Position numbers and translations under genes: made by a program. A stretch of 64,000 bases of DNA from the NCBI GenBank assembly GCA_945643635.1, contig CALZFC010000356.1, positions 2,708,501 through 2,772,500 on the forward strand. The letters run 5' to 3'. Shown piece by piece: positions 44,417-56,780 of this stretch; the stretch's first letter is position 1; each line of letters starts with the position of its first letter. Under the pieces are notes generated by a model. That model was given only the letters and a program-made list of their open reading frames with translations, ran no database searches and was not told the DNA's origin. The stretch comes from Allodiplogaster sudhausi (taxonomy: Eukaryota > Nematoda > Chromadorea > Rhabditida > Diplogasteridae).

Positions 44417-47400
44417 TTATTATTATTAATTTCATGCTAATATAACAGTAGTTAACAGCCTTTAAAATAATTTATACAATAATAATAAATCGATTTGTAG
44501 CCATCAACTTCTGCGGTCGCAACATGCACAACTGCACGGGCGATCGGATCTGCAAGAACATACCGGGCGGCTTCGAATGCATTTGCAAGCCATACTATCA
44601 GGATGTTAAGGGAGAGTCAGTAGTATCCGTCAATCAATCAATATATCCAATATCTGCAGAAGCACAGCGTGTTCATTCGTTATGACTTATGGTTTACGAA
44701 AAAGTAATACATTTGCACATATTAGTAGTAAACTGGCATTGATACTCTAGGAAGTAATAACAAAACTACAACAACAAACAAAAAATGTCTCTCCTCAGAG
44801 CGCAACAAAAATTCTTGTGCAGATGCGTCCAAATCGACTTGTGCCAGCCGGTGAATCCGTGCAACAACGTGTCTTCCTACTGTGAATGGCAGACTGGCAA
44901 ATGCATCTGCAAGGATGGCTTCAGGAAAAACGCCAAGGATGTATGTGTGCACTTAACTATTTTTCTGTTTTAATTCTTTTAATTAATCGTTTTCATATTG
45001 AAATATCGCTTTCAGATTAAAATCAATATTTATTATTTGATTAATTTTTTTTTGCATCTTTTCTCAAATAGGAGTGCGTGGACTTTGACGAGTGCCTTAA
45101 TAACGCGTACAAATGCCCGGCCCATTCGCACTGCCGCAACACGGAAGGCAGCTACGAGTGCATCTGTGACAAAGGTTCGCGCCTCTCTCTCTCAATCATA
45201 CGCTCTCTCGCCGTTTGGTCCTGCCAAACTGGCGCCAATTCAAACGCGAGTTTTTGGCTCCTTTAATATTGTGGTTTGAATATGTACATATACATACATA
45301 CATACTATTCATGTATGTATAACAACCACATGGTAGCAAAGCTACACCCAATCGAACACATCGTATGAATACGAATTATTATTCTACCATTGAACTTTCC
45401 TCTGTATCTACGGCGATATGCATCACTGTAGTAATAGTCGTTTTTACGATGTTACATAGATCTGATTAGGAATGAGCAGATCCATAAATAACTCTCATGC
45501 ATAGAATACCCGCAGGCTACACGCGCAAGGACACGCCAGAAGGCAAGATGGAGTGCGTCGACATTAATGAATGCGTGCCCACGAATCCGTGCCCGCTCAA
45601 CGCGACTTGTGACAACTTTGACGGCGGATATGAGTGCGCGTTTTATTTATTGTCTATAATTTTAAAAAAAAATTATAAATAAATTGCATAGAAGCTGTAG
45701 CAGTATATGTATGTATATATTGAGTCAAAAAATGATGTGATATCATACTACAATTAATGTGCATTCTTATACGGCTCACATGGATAGGTAACCAAGTCAA
45801 TAAATCGATCAATAATTAATCTTTTAAAGATGCATCTGCAAGGCGCCGGCACTCCAGTACGGCAAGCGCGACTGCGTCGTCAACACGACAGAGGAATGCA
45901 AATGCCATTCTCTTGCGCACTGTCTGAGAAGCACGCTGTCGGGCACCTTCAACTGCACGTGCAACGACGGCTACGAGGGTGATGGCGTGAACAATTGCAC
46001 GAGTAAGTTGTGGTGTTGTTTTTTTTTAAATGAAACTTCACCCCTTCACATGACAACTCCTTTAAATATCTTTTTATTTGCCCCTACTTCATCTCCACTC
46101 CATCTGACAACTCCTTTAAGTATATTTTTTATTCACCCTACATCATATCACCCTCCAACTGACGCCCGTACAACAACTCCTTTAAATGTGCGTTAACTTT
46201 TACATAGACATACGTACCAACATTCAATATGTACGCACAGACGTCAACGAGTGCTCGCTCGGCCTGCACAATTGCGACAAGAACGCCAAGTGCATCGATC
46301 TGAATCCCTTCTACACGTGCGAATGCCAGAAGCCGTACGTCGGCGACGGCCGCGCCTGCGAGTGTATGTGTCATCATTTTGTTTCATATACTCTATCATT
46401 TATCTTTACAAAAGTTTTCATTTCTCTGCGGAATGAATGCCTGGTATGGTGCTCACAATCAGGGAAATTTTGCCTTTCAAAAGAGGACAACTTTTTCTCT
46501 GTGTACTAGCGATGCCAAAAGTCAAAGTCAATAATAAATGATCAAGTGATTCAATACAAGGATGCAGTTGAATATACATACATATGTATGTTGAGTGTCC
46601 GTCCATCTTCAATAAATCCATCAATAAATGAGAGATGAAACATGTATTTTCAGTGTCCGACTTTTGCAAGACGCAGCAGTACAACACGTGTCCGCCCAGC
46701 TCGGCGTGCACGAATCTCATGGAAGAAGACAATGGTCATTGGGTGAAATGCAATTGCACGCATCCAGGCTTCGTCTTCAGCGAGAAGAATCGAACTTGCG
46801 ACAGTCAGCATATAAATCTGTTTTAATGCATTGATCTATTATATTAGACAGGTCTCCTCTTTAACGCGAATGTTACAGTTGAAGTTTTTGGGAGAAAAAC
46901 GAACTATTAAAAATAATCAATTCAACCTTTTGCACAGACATCAACGAGTGCGCCATATGCAAAGAGTACGCAAACTGCCCGTGTCCAACGAATGCAGTAA
47001 AGTGCATCGATACTCAAGGTCTGAGCACTTTTCTTCACCTTCTTTTATAATTTAATTCTATTATTAGTTATTATAATTATTATAATAAAAGTATGCACAT
47101 ATATATGTATTAATTGCAGGATCCTTCACTTGCGAGTGCCCGCCAGGCTACCGCTACAACGCTGCGACGAACAAGTGCATTGGTGAGATTTGTGCATATT
47201 TAAAGTAAAATCAAGAAACAACAAATACTTTTCTTTCAAAAGATTGGAAATTAATTTTTTTTTCTTAAAAAAAACTCAATTGTTAATTCTCTTCAAGACC
47301 ATTTTTACGAAACAGTATATCTCACTATAAAGACAAATGTTTCTAAAAGATCAACGATAAAAGTAAATCTCACTAGACGTCAATGGTAAAAGTAAATCTC

Positions 47401-50400
47401 ACTAGGCATCAACTCTAAAAGTAAATCTCACTAGACATCGACGACTGCGCCGAGGGCTTGCACCTGGCAAAGTGCGTCGAGGGCACCGGGAAGTGCGTCA
47501 GTGATCCTGGCACGTGGCATTGCGCATGCGAACTCGGCTACAAGAACGCTCCCAACGACAACCAGACATGCATACGTTAGTTTTTTAGGGGAAATCCGCC
47601 GTAAGTCTGGCAAAAAGGCGCGAATTCAAACGTGTGTTTTTCTCTCTCATTCAGGCGATCTCTTCTGCGGCATCAAAGACGAGTGCCAGAAGAATTCGAC
47701 CACGTGCGTCGATTTGGCCGTCGGCTTCCGCTGCGATTGCCTCAAGGGACTCACGTACGTTCCGGGCAGCCACTTTAAATGCGAAGGTCAGTATCTCTCA
47801 CTTCTCAATGCTCTCTCTCTCCCACTCGCTCTCACTCACTCTCTCTCCCTCTCTCCTATGTCTCTTACCGCTGACCATTCACCTTTCTATTTCGTCTCTC
47901 TCTCTCTCCCTATACCATTCTTCCCTATCCCTTCTCGCTCACCATCTCCCTCTTCCCTTCGTGTCCCTTCTCCTCTCTCTCTCTCTATCTCTCTCTCTCT
48001 CTCTCCCTCTCTCTCTCACTCCCAAACCCACAATTCTCAGACATCAACGAGTGCAAGACGAACTCGCACAACTGCGTGGAGGGCTCTGAGCAGTGCCACA
48101 ACTCGATCGGCAGCTTCTCCTGCAACTGCACGAACGGATTCACCCGCCAAAAGGACGGCAGCCCGTGCCTGCCGAGCAATCTGTGCGTTTCCTTCTTTCG
48201 CTTCTTCTTCTTCTCCAAATTTCATTGACTCACTTAATTTTCGCGTTTTACTTGAACATTTGCCAAGAATGACAAAGGGAATATCGCAACAACAACAACA
48301 ACAACAAAAAACAAATTAAATCAAAATATTGAAGAGGAAAAAGATTGGATTTTTTGAAAAGTCCCAAAAAAAACATCTGGAATATATTTTAAGATGCGAG
48401 AAGAAGTGCGGCCCCTACAGCTTCTGCGTCAAGCAGCCGAGCAAGGCAGACCCGAAGAAGACCGAGGATGTCTGCATCTGCGAAACGGGCTACTATGTCA
48501 GAGAAGAGCAGCATTAATTTTGGTGTTCTTCTCGATGGGGAGGTTTTCGGATCAATACACCAGAGAACTCAACAGATGTTACGAGCAAAAAAATGCTAAC
48601 TAACACCAGATATTAACTCCTGATATCTTTCAACGAAATACATGCATATAAGAGAAGCTGGGAAAATCTGATTGCATAATGTGTTTCTTTCTTTCGTTTT
48701 TTTTCTATTTGATCAACTCGTGTCAAAAAGAGAAAAGCATTTTCTCGAAGAATGGGGGCAACAAATTTATGTGCAGTTCGCCGAGAAGGAGAAGGTGTGC
48801 ACGGTGATTCCGGCGTGCAAGAACGACTTTGACTGCCCGTCCAACTCCAAGTGTGTCGTGCATCAGGTGCAGAACACGACGCTGGCCAATACGAAAGGTT
48901 TTTTTTTCTCTTTCTCTCTCTATCTATCCCTCTCGCATATCACTTAATGAAATAAAAAATAAAAAAATTTCAAATAGCTTATGTTTGTCCTTATAATGTA
49001 CTCTAATCGATGTTTAATTATAAATTTAAAAAATATGTATAATAATAGCTAATTTTCCTCCACAGACGTCGGCACGTATGAGTGCCTCTGCAACAACGGC
49101 TACGAGATGCGCGGCCATCAATGCTTCCCTATCAAGCCGTGCCAAGTGAACAAGGACATCTGTGGCAAGGTGATTTAAATAGACAACATTCGATGTCTGA
49201 GGCAAGGCATTAACTTCTGAGGCAGGGTATTGATTTCTGAGTCAAGGTATTGTGCTTTCTGAGGCAAGGTATTGATGTCTGAGGCAAGATATTGATTTAT
49301 GATTTCTGAGGCGCGCTATAATTGAGCTACTATTTCTATAACTTTCTTTATATTTTGGGAAAAAAGACTCTTGGACAATTTTCTTCTACTACACATATTT
49401 ATATTGTTTATATGAATTGTTCGGGCAATTTGTGCAAAATAATATAAGTAATTGTTTTTTTACAAAAGGACAAAATTATGTATTTACATTTTAAGGGCAT
49501 CTGCGAGGACCGCCTCGTGCATCCGTTCTACGAGTGCCGTTGTCTCGCGGGCTCTCGCCAAGACAACTTGACCGCCGCCTGCCAGTCGCTCACGTGCAAG
49601 GCGGACACATTCTGTGGCCCGAACGCCGACTGCAAGGAAAGAGAGGTAATGACCATTCAAAAGTATCGATTTTGATCCATTCAAAGGTATCGAATAATCC
49701 ATTCAAAGTTATCGATTGTTCCATTCAAAAGTATCGATTTATCCATTCAAAATTAGCCGATTAATCCATTCATTAATCCAGTTTTTAAGCTTTTTAAAAC
49801 GATATGAAAAGATAAATAAATAAATATTAAAAATAAGACAATACAGTAATTCAATTTTTGCATCAGAACGGCGGCATCTACTGTGTCTGCCATGATGGCT
49901 TCTACGGTCATGGCACCATCAGCTCGCCGTGCAAACCGGTTCAGAAGAGAAAAACAAACGCTCCTCTTTGCTCTTACAATGCGATTTAAATAATGGGCTA
50001 TTTTACATCAAAAGATTATTGTGCATCTATGAATAATACGATAATTTCTTCTTTACCTCACTTATCTCTGTCTCTCTCTCTCACTTACTCTCTCTCTCTC
50101 TCTTTTTATCAGCTTTCCATGTCTCTCTCACCCTCCTGTTTCCTCTCCAGATCGACTTCTGCAAGGATATCACGCCGTGCTCTCGCTACGCCACCTGCCA
50201 GAACACGGTGGGCGGCGGCTTCAACTGCACGTGCAACAAGGGCTACCAGGGCAACGGCACTTGGTGCAGCGGTCAGCTATCGATATCTCTCTCTTTCTCA
50301 ATTTCTCTCTTTTTCTCTCTTTCTTTCTCTTTCTTTCTCTTTCTCTTTATCTTTCTCTCTCTCTCATTCTTTCTCTCTCTTTCTCTCTCTCTCTCTCTAT

Positions 50401-51128
50401 CTCTCTATATCTCGCAGACATCAACGAGTGCGCATCGGCCACGCTGAACAACTGCGACGAGAAGGCGACGTGCACGAATACGCAAGGCAGCTTCATCTGC
50501 TCCTGCATCAAGGGCTACAAGGGCAGCGGTGTCAAGGGCGACTGCAAGGGTCAGCCAGAGAGGGTTCAAGAAATATGTAGATCGAAATGTAGATCAGCGA
50601 TTGGGCGCTGGTCGACAATCATCGTAGATATTTCCTTGAGCACGGCGGATGCGGAGTCTACCAAAACATACAATAGTAGAGTAGCGTTAGAAAAAAATTG
50701 TATTTCAACTCTTTTTCGAGCCAGTCCTAAAGAGAGCCTAGCTTTTATTATAATTCATCCTGTTATCTGTTTTTGGACTGCCTAAATCTCCATTTGCAGA
50801 CATCAACGAGTGCCAGGATCCGTCGCTCAACCAGTGCGACGCGCAGACGACCATCTGCAACAACACGGACGGCGCCTATCAATGCAACTGCGTCGCTGGC
50901 TATCAGCGACTGCCGAACGGCAGCCTCTTTGCGTGCACGAGTAAGAGGCCATATAATTTTTCTTCTGCAAAGCAGATCACTTTTCTCTCTCTCTCTTATA
51001 CTTTCCTTCATCTTCTCTCTCTTCCTTTCATTTATATTTCTTTTTCCTGTCTCACTCACTCTCACTATCTGTCTCCTCTTCCATCCTCTCCCTCACTCCC
51101 TCTTCCTCTCTCCCTCTCTCCCTCTCTT

Positions 51129-51162
<34 letters not shown>

Positions 51163-51313
51163 CCCTCAGACATCAACGAGTGCGTCGTGACACCGAAGAT
51201 CTGCTTGAACCACACATGCCGCGACACGATCGGCTCATGGGAGTGCGACTGCAACAATGGCTTCGAGAACTACGAGAACGACAAGAAGATGTGTCGCGGT
51301 CGGTCTATTGACT

Positions 51314-51360
<47 letters not shown>

Positions 51361-54300
51361 TATATATTTATTTATTTATTTACATATATATTTCTAAATT
51401 TGAACATGCAGACATCAACGAGTGCCTGAAGCCGCCGTGCCACGTGAACGCCGTGTGCACAAACATGGAAGGCTCATACGAGTGCGCATGCAAACAACCT
51501 GACTACGAAGGTGCGCTTTTTTTATACTTTTATTAGATACATAATTAATGTAACTAATTATGCAATCAATGTAACCAATTTAGGTGTGTAAAAGCAATAA
51601 GAGAGAGCTGAACGAATGCATGCGTTCAAAAAATTGTCAATACATACTTTAAAAGCAATTCTAACCTAACAAAAAAAAGGCCAGCATGGTATCAGACTTT
51701 TTGCTACGTTCTATCACTGGAATCAGCGTGAACAACAATGTGACATAATATTGTGCGCTTTGTAGATTTTTACTGTTTCAATTGTTAAGATAAAACTACG
51801 CACTTTGTCGATCATTACTGCTTAACCATCTTTGACTCCCTTTGAGGCGACGGCACAAGGAACTGCACGGTGATCGACAAGTGCGCGCTGAAGAAGGACG
51901 ACTGCGACCGAAAGTCGACGACGTGCGAGATGCTGCCCGACAAGCCGCAGTGGGCATGCAAGTGCCTCCCGGGCTACGAGCCGCCCAAGGAGGGCGTCGC
52001 CAAGTTCTGCAACGGTCAGCGAAAGCGCAGCTTTTATGACTTGTCTTGAGAGTCGAACAAATCTCAAGACAGTTTTTTTTCTAACCCAACCATTTTTTGT
52101 GTCAGGCAGGCATCAGTTCAATTAATAGCAAAGTAATCAGATGTCAGAACAATTAGTGAAAAAATTATTAATAATGAAAAACGTTTATTTGTGACCTTTC
52201 TAGATGCGGGAACGAAGTGGGAAAAGTTGAGACATGAGCAGTAAGAGAGGTGTATTCCCATCTCAAGTTCTTGTATTAACTTAATGAGCATAAGAACGTC
52301 ATCATAAGAGCCAATGAGAAGTTTATCCCCCCATCCAACGATCAAACATGCGCCAAGGAATATGCAATTCTTCAGACATTGACGAATGCCTCGATGACAA
52401 GACGCCGTACAATCGCACGACCACTGGCTGCACGAACAAGCCTGGCTCGTACGAGCTCTTCTGTCTCAAGGTGTGCGGAAAAGCAGAGGAATATCAAGTC
52501 ATTGTTGTTCTTCCAGGTTTAACTATAAATGTATGTAGATATGTCTGTATATACATACATATATATGTATATGAAAATGTATTCAACAACCTTCCCACAA
52601 TCAGGGCTACGCGTCTTCGTCGGCGTCGCCAGACAAGCGCAATCTGACATGCGAGAATGTGAACGAGTGTGAGCAAGACCCGGCCTACAAGGAGACTCTT
52701 GCGATTGTCAGGAAATTATAGACATATGTACATACATTTTGCTTGTGACATATCTGACGCGCTTCCCTGACGCTAATTCCCAAAATCTGGTACTACTCTA
52801 AAATTTATTAATTACAGTAGTAGATATTCTCTCTCACAAACAGAATTAGTTGTCTGTGCAATCGTATACGACCCTGATTAGCTGTCAGTTTTCCAGGTTG
52901 CCAAGGGCATCCCGGAGGGCAAGTCCTGGAAGGAGTGGATGGTGAAGCCGAAAGTGAACAACTCTGCGTACGCAAAATGCTACGAAGCCGTTAGTGATCG
53001 CCGATTAGTCGATAATCGATAACCGATCTATAAAAACATTAGTTTTTTTTCGGTTCCCGGTTTTCATTTAATTTTTTTCTTCTTTTACGCCTACCTTTAT
53101 TCGATATTTTAATGGCTTTGAAATCAAAATATGAAATAAATCGATATTCGAGCTTTAGGCTCTTCGAGGATTTAAATTCTCGAGAAGAGAGAGCGGGGAC
53201 CCCTTCGCGCCCATGTGCGAGGATCTACAACCATCACAGGTGAAACACATAAGTTGTTCAAGTTGATTCCACAATCAGGGACTGGGCCGGATGAGTGAAG
53301 GCAAGATTAAAGGTATCGGCATTCATGTGACATGCAGTTCGCGCTCCAAATAGTGGACAGATTTCGGTAAAACACAGCAACGGAGAAAAGCGTATGTGAA
53401 TACATACTAATTTACGGAATTAAAGGAGAAAAGCGCACTTTGTTACTTCCTAGTTAAAGGAGGAGAAATTTAGACACACACACACACACACATTTTCTGT
53501 AAACTTCCTCTCAACCTTGAGCTTTCTGCGCAGTTGGTGGGAGGAAGCAACAACAACAACAAAAATTACTAACATAATTGCACCGTTATGTGAAAGAGTG
53601 ACAAGTGAATGTTCGCATTGAGCCTTCCGTCTTCACCTCCTATTCGAGCGGGATTGGTGCCGACTTCTTCGGCTGGCAGTGCACCTGTCCACCGCCGGCC
53701 GTCGCAGACTTAGAGAAACTCGGCACCGATGGACGCGTCGTGAACTTGATTTGCGGAAGTTAGACTCATGCCTTTTCTTTTTTTGTTGTTGTTACTTGTC
53801 GCCTAATTTATCTCTTTTTTAAGTTTTCTCTTCTTCTTCTCGTCTTTTTATTAGCGGCAATCTAAAGAATGAGTCATTTGAATAATAAAAAAAGGGCATT
53901 TAAGTTAAGTTGATTAATTTTATAAGAGAAGAAAAGAAATGTCACAATTCACAACACAGGCGTCAGCTGCAAGGACTGCCCGGCAGAGTTCAACTACGAA
54001 TGCGTGGCTGGCGTCTGCCGTTGCAAGCAGGGCTACACAGCGAGTCTCGAGAACGGCCAGGCCAAGTGCACCAGTCAGTTGTTACGCCTGCCGACACAAT
54101 TAAATTGTTACGCCAGACGACACAATTAAGTTGTTCACTATATTCCAGCTATAAATATTAATTCAAAACCTACCATTTACTATGTTATTACTGTATATAC
54201 ATATATTATGTCCTACTGTAAAATTGACATTAAAATATGGATATTTAGTTTATATTTATGTATAACTTACTTTTTTTATCTAAATAGTATTTATTATATA

Positions 54301-56423
54301 ATATATTTTAATGATCATTACACAAACACATTATAAAGGAGAAGAAAAAGAAAAGGTCTTTGGACTGAGATTGCTCCTGCCTCGCACAGACCACGAGTGC
54401 AATATGGTCGGCACGAACCCGTATCCGTCAAAGTTGCCGGCGACGTCGGAACACCGTATCCGATGCGAGAACAACCGATGGGTCGCGTGCGAAGGCTTCG
54501 ACATCGTGCGAGATCCCAAGACCAACGAAGTCACAGATGCCGTCGGTAGGAGGAGGGAGAAGGGTGGATGTGAAGAGAGAAGAGAAAGACTAAGATGAAG
54601 AGAGAGAGCGAGGGAGAGAGAGAGAGACTGAAAGACTTCATTTATTTATTTCCCTATTTAACAGACAAGAATATTATCACCAAATTCATGGCCAGAGTTC
54701 ATTATGCATAAATGACGGAATTTACTACGGTGTCAGAAGTGATTAATAATAATAATAGTTATAACGATACTAAGCAACTCTATATGGCCGAGCACTAACA
54801 AAGGAATGCTACTAATAAGGAAAAATATATCGAGAACTTAAAATGAATGAGATCTCCGCAGACGTCGACGAGTGCGTGAAGAACGCGACGATCTGCTGCA
54901 ACAACGAGGCGGCGTGCACGGGCCCCGACTGCATGAAGTGCGCCAACAATATCGGCGGCTTCAGCTGTCGCTCCGAGAAGCTGACGTGCAGCGACGTCGA
55001 CAGGGACACGTGCAAGTGTCGCGGTCGGTCCATTCCTCTACTGAGGCCTTTCAGCCTTACATTAGAGCTGTAACATTGATACCCTCGAACAAACTGTTTT
55101 TTATTCTTCTTCAAACCCAACTTACCATTTAGAACAAAACAACTGAGTTCATAGCGTTAATAATTCCCTAACCATAAGAATCATAATCCTTAACCTAAAG
55201 ATAATAATTCCTTAGAGGAGCCGTCCGGGGAATCTTTCCAACAATATGTAGTAACGCGCGAAGTTCGATCATAGTTGGGTCGAGAGGGAATGTGTGTAAG
55301 AGGGCGGCGGCTCACGATGACCGTAAAAACGAGTGATCAAAAATAGTTCCAACTTTTCACCACATCCGAATTCACCACATCCGTGAAGAGAAAACCATAA
55401 ATGTAAATTATTCCCCGGATAGCTTCTTTATCCTTAAGCCTAAGATGAGCCTAACCTAAGAGACCGTAATTCCTTAACCTAGAACTCTTATCTATTCGTA
55501 ATCAGAACCGGTATGCCCCACGTACCAGTCGTGGTTCCACAGCTGCTCCGGCTGCAACGTTTCGTCGAATCCCAAAGTGATCGAGCTCAACAAGCGCGGC
55601 CCCGTCTGCTCGAGGATGTTTCACGATGATCTCGTATGAATCCATATGAAAAGCATAAGCAGATATCATCCCACTTGGATCGGACACAGAGCCGACCCGT
55701 TTAGGGATCTTAGCCGAGCTGTTCATGCTCTAGTCTGTTCGTTATCTCATTGTATCCACCGTATCCCTAAAATACTTTAGACGTCGTTCTTCATGTTGTG
55801 CTAAGGATGAGTTAATATGATTCAAATTATAGTACATCTTATTTATAAGTAGTATATCATGATAATTCAGATGTTTGTGACCTTCCCGAGCATTGGAGCC
55901 GCACTTGAGAAGCTTTGCACGATCGGTAAGTATGCAAAGCAAGTCTTCCTGAACAAGTCTTTCTGAACCAGTCTTTCTGAACTAGTCTTCCTGAGCATGT
56001 CTTCCTGAACAAGTCATCCTGAACAATTCATTCCTGAACAAGTCTTTCTGAACAATTCATTCCTGAACAAGTCTTCCTGAACAAGCCTTCCTAAACAATT
56101 CATTCCTGAACGAGTCTTCTTGAACAACCTATGCCTTGAACAATATTCGAAATGCATTTAATTAAGAGCACGCCAGTGTCGCCTTTGAAAAGAATTCATT
56201 TGCAGTCTCCGGCCGCGAAAATCTGGCGAATGTGATGTGCGGGTTCGATCCGGACGCAAGCGACCCCACGAAGAGTCCCTTGTTCAACTACTGGGGCTCA
56301 TGCCAACGTGAGCTCCGTTTATTCATCTTTTTTTAAACAGTTTTTTCAATAGGATTAATTTTCTCATGATATTGCTGATCATTCCAAGGTCTCTTTGTTA
56401 ATATAAAAAAATATATATGTGTG

Positions 56424-56470
<47 letters not shown>

Positions 56471-56554
56471 TTATTTGAAGTAAACAATAAGTTGACTTAT
56501 TTCATATTTTAAAAATTTTTTAATCATTATACATAGTATATAATGATCTATGTG

Positions 56555-56610
<56 letters not shown>

Positions 56611-56749
56611 GTAAAAAGAAAATACATTCTTCTTTCAGAAAATGTAAACATCGCAAAGGTCGTGTGCGAGGGTGGCGGCAAGCCAGCAAAAACGGATGCT
56701 TCTGTCCTCTGCCCGCCGACAACGTCCACGAATTACCCAATAAAGTCAT

Positions 56750-56780
<31 letters not shown>

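Larger units (their letters stand above)
43525..48182 (+). other. EGF gene, block 4
   Basis: Exons 43525-43647, 43825-43965, 44200-44346, 44501-44615, 44823-44940, 45072-45174, 45516-45633, 45830-46002, 46241-46363, 46654-46803, 46938-47018, 47120-47182, 47435-47575, 47655-47786, 48041-48182. Two junctions fall in Glu-Cys codons at phase 2 (44615/44823 and 45633/45830) and rejoin exactly to give the expected cysteine. Modules starting at 43525, 45072, 46241, 46938, 47435 and 48041 are calcium-binding type; the one at 47435 reads DIDDC, with Asp for Glu. Confidence 0.87.
48394..52470 (+). other. EGF gene, block 5
   Basis: Exons 48394-48496, 48777-48897, 49066-49169, 49496-49645, 49867-49938, 50151-50271, 50418-50549, 50800-50940, 51170-51298, 51412-51510, 51847-52014, 52376-52470. 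The run 50418-51510 is four consecutive calcium-binding EGF exons (DINEC each). Module boundaries at 48394-49938 are irregular, with phase-0 junctions. Exon 52376-52470 starts DIDEC but its module is cut at LFCLK and continues in 52605. Confidence 0.87.
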
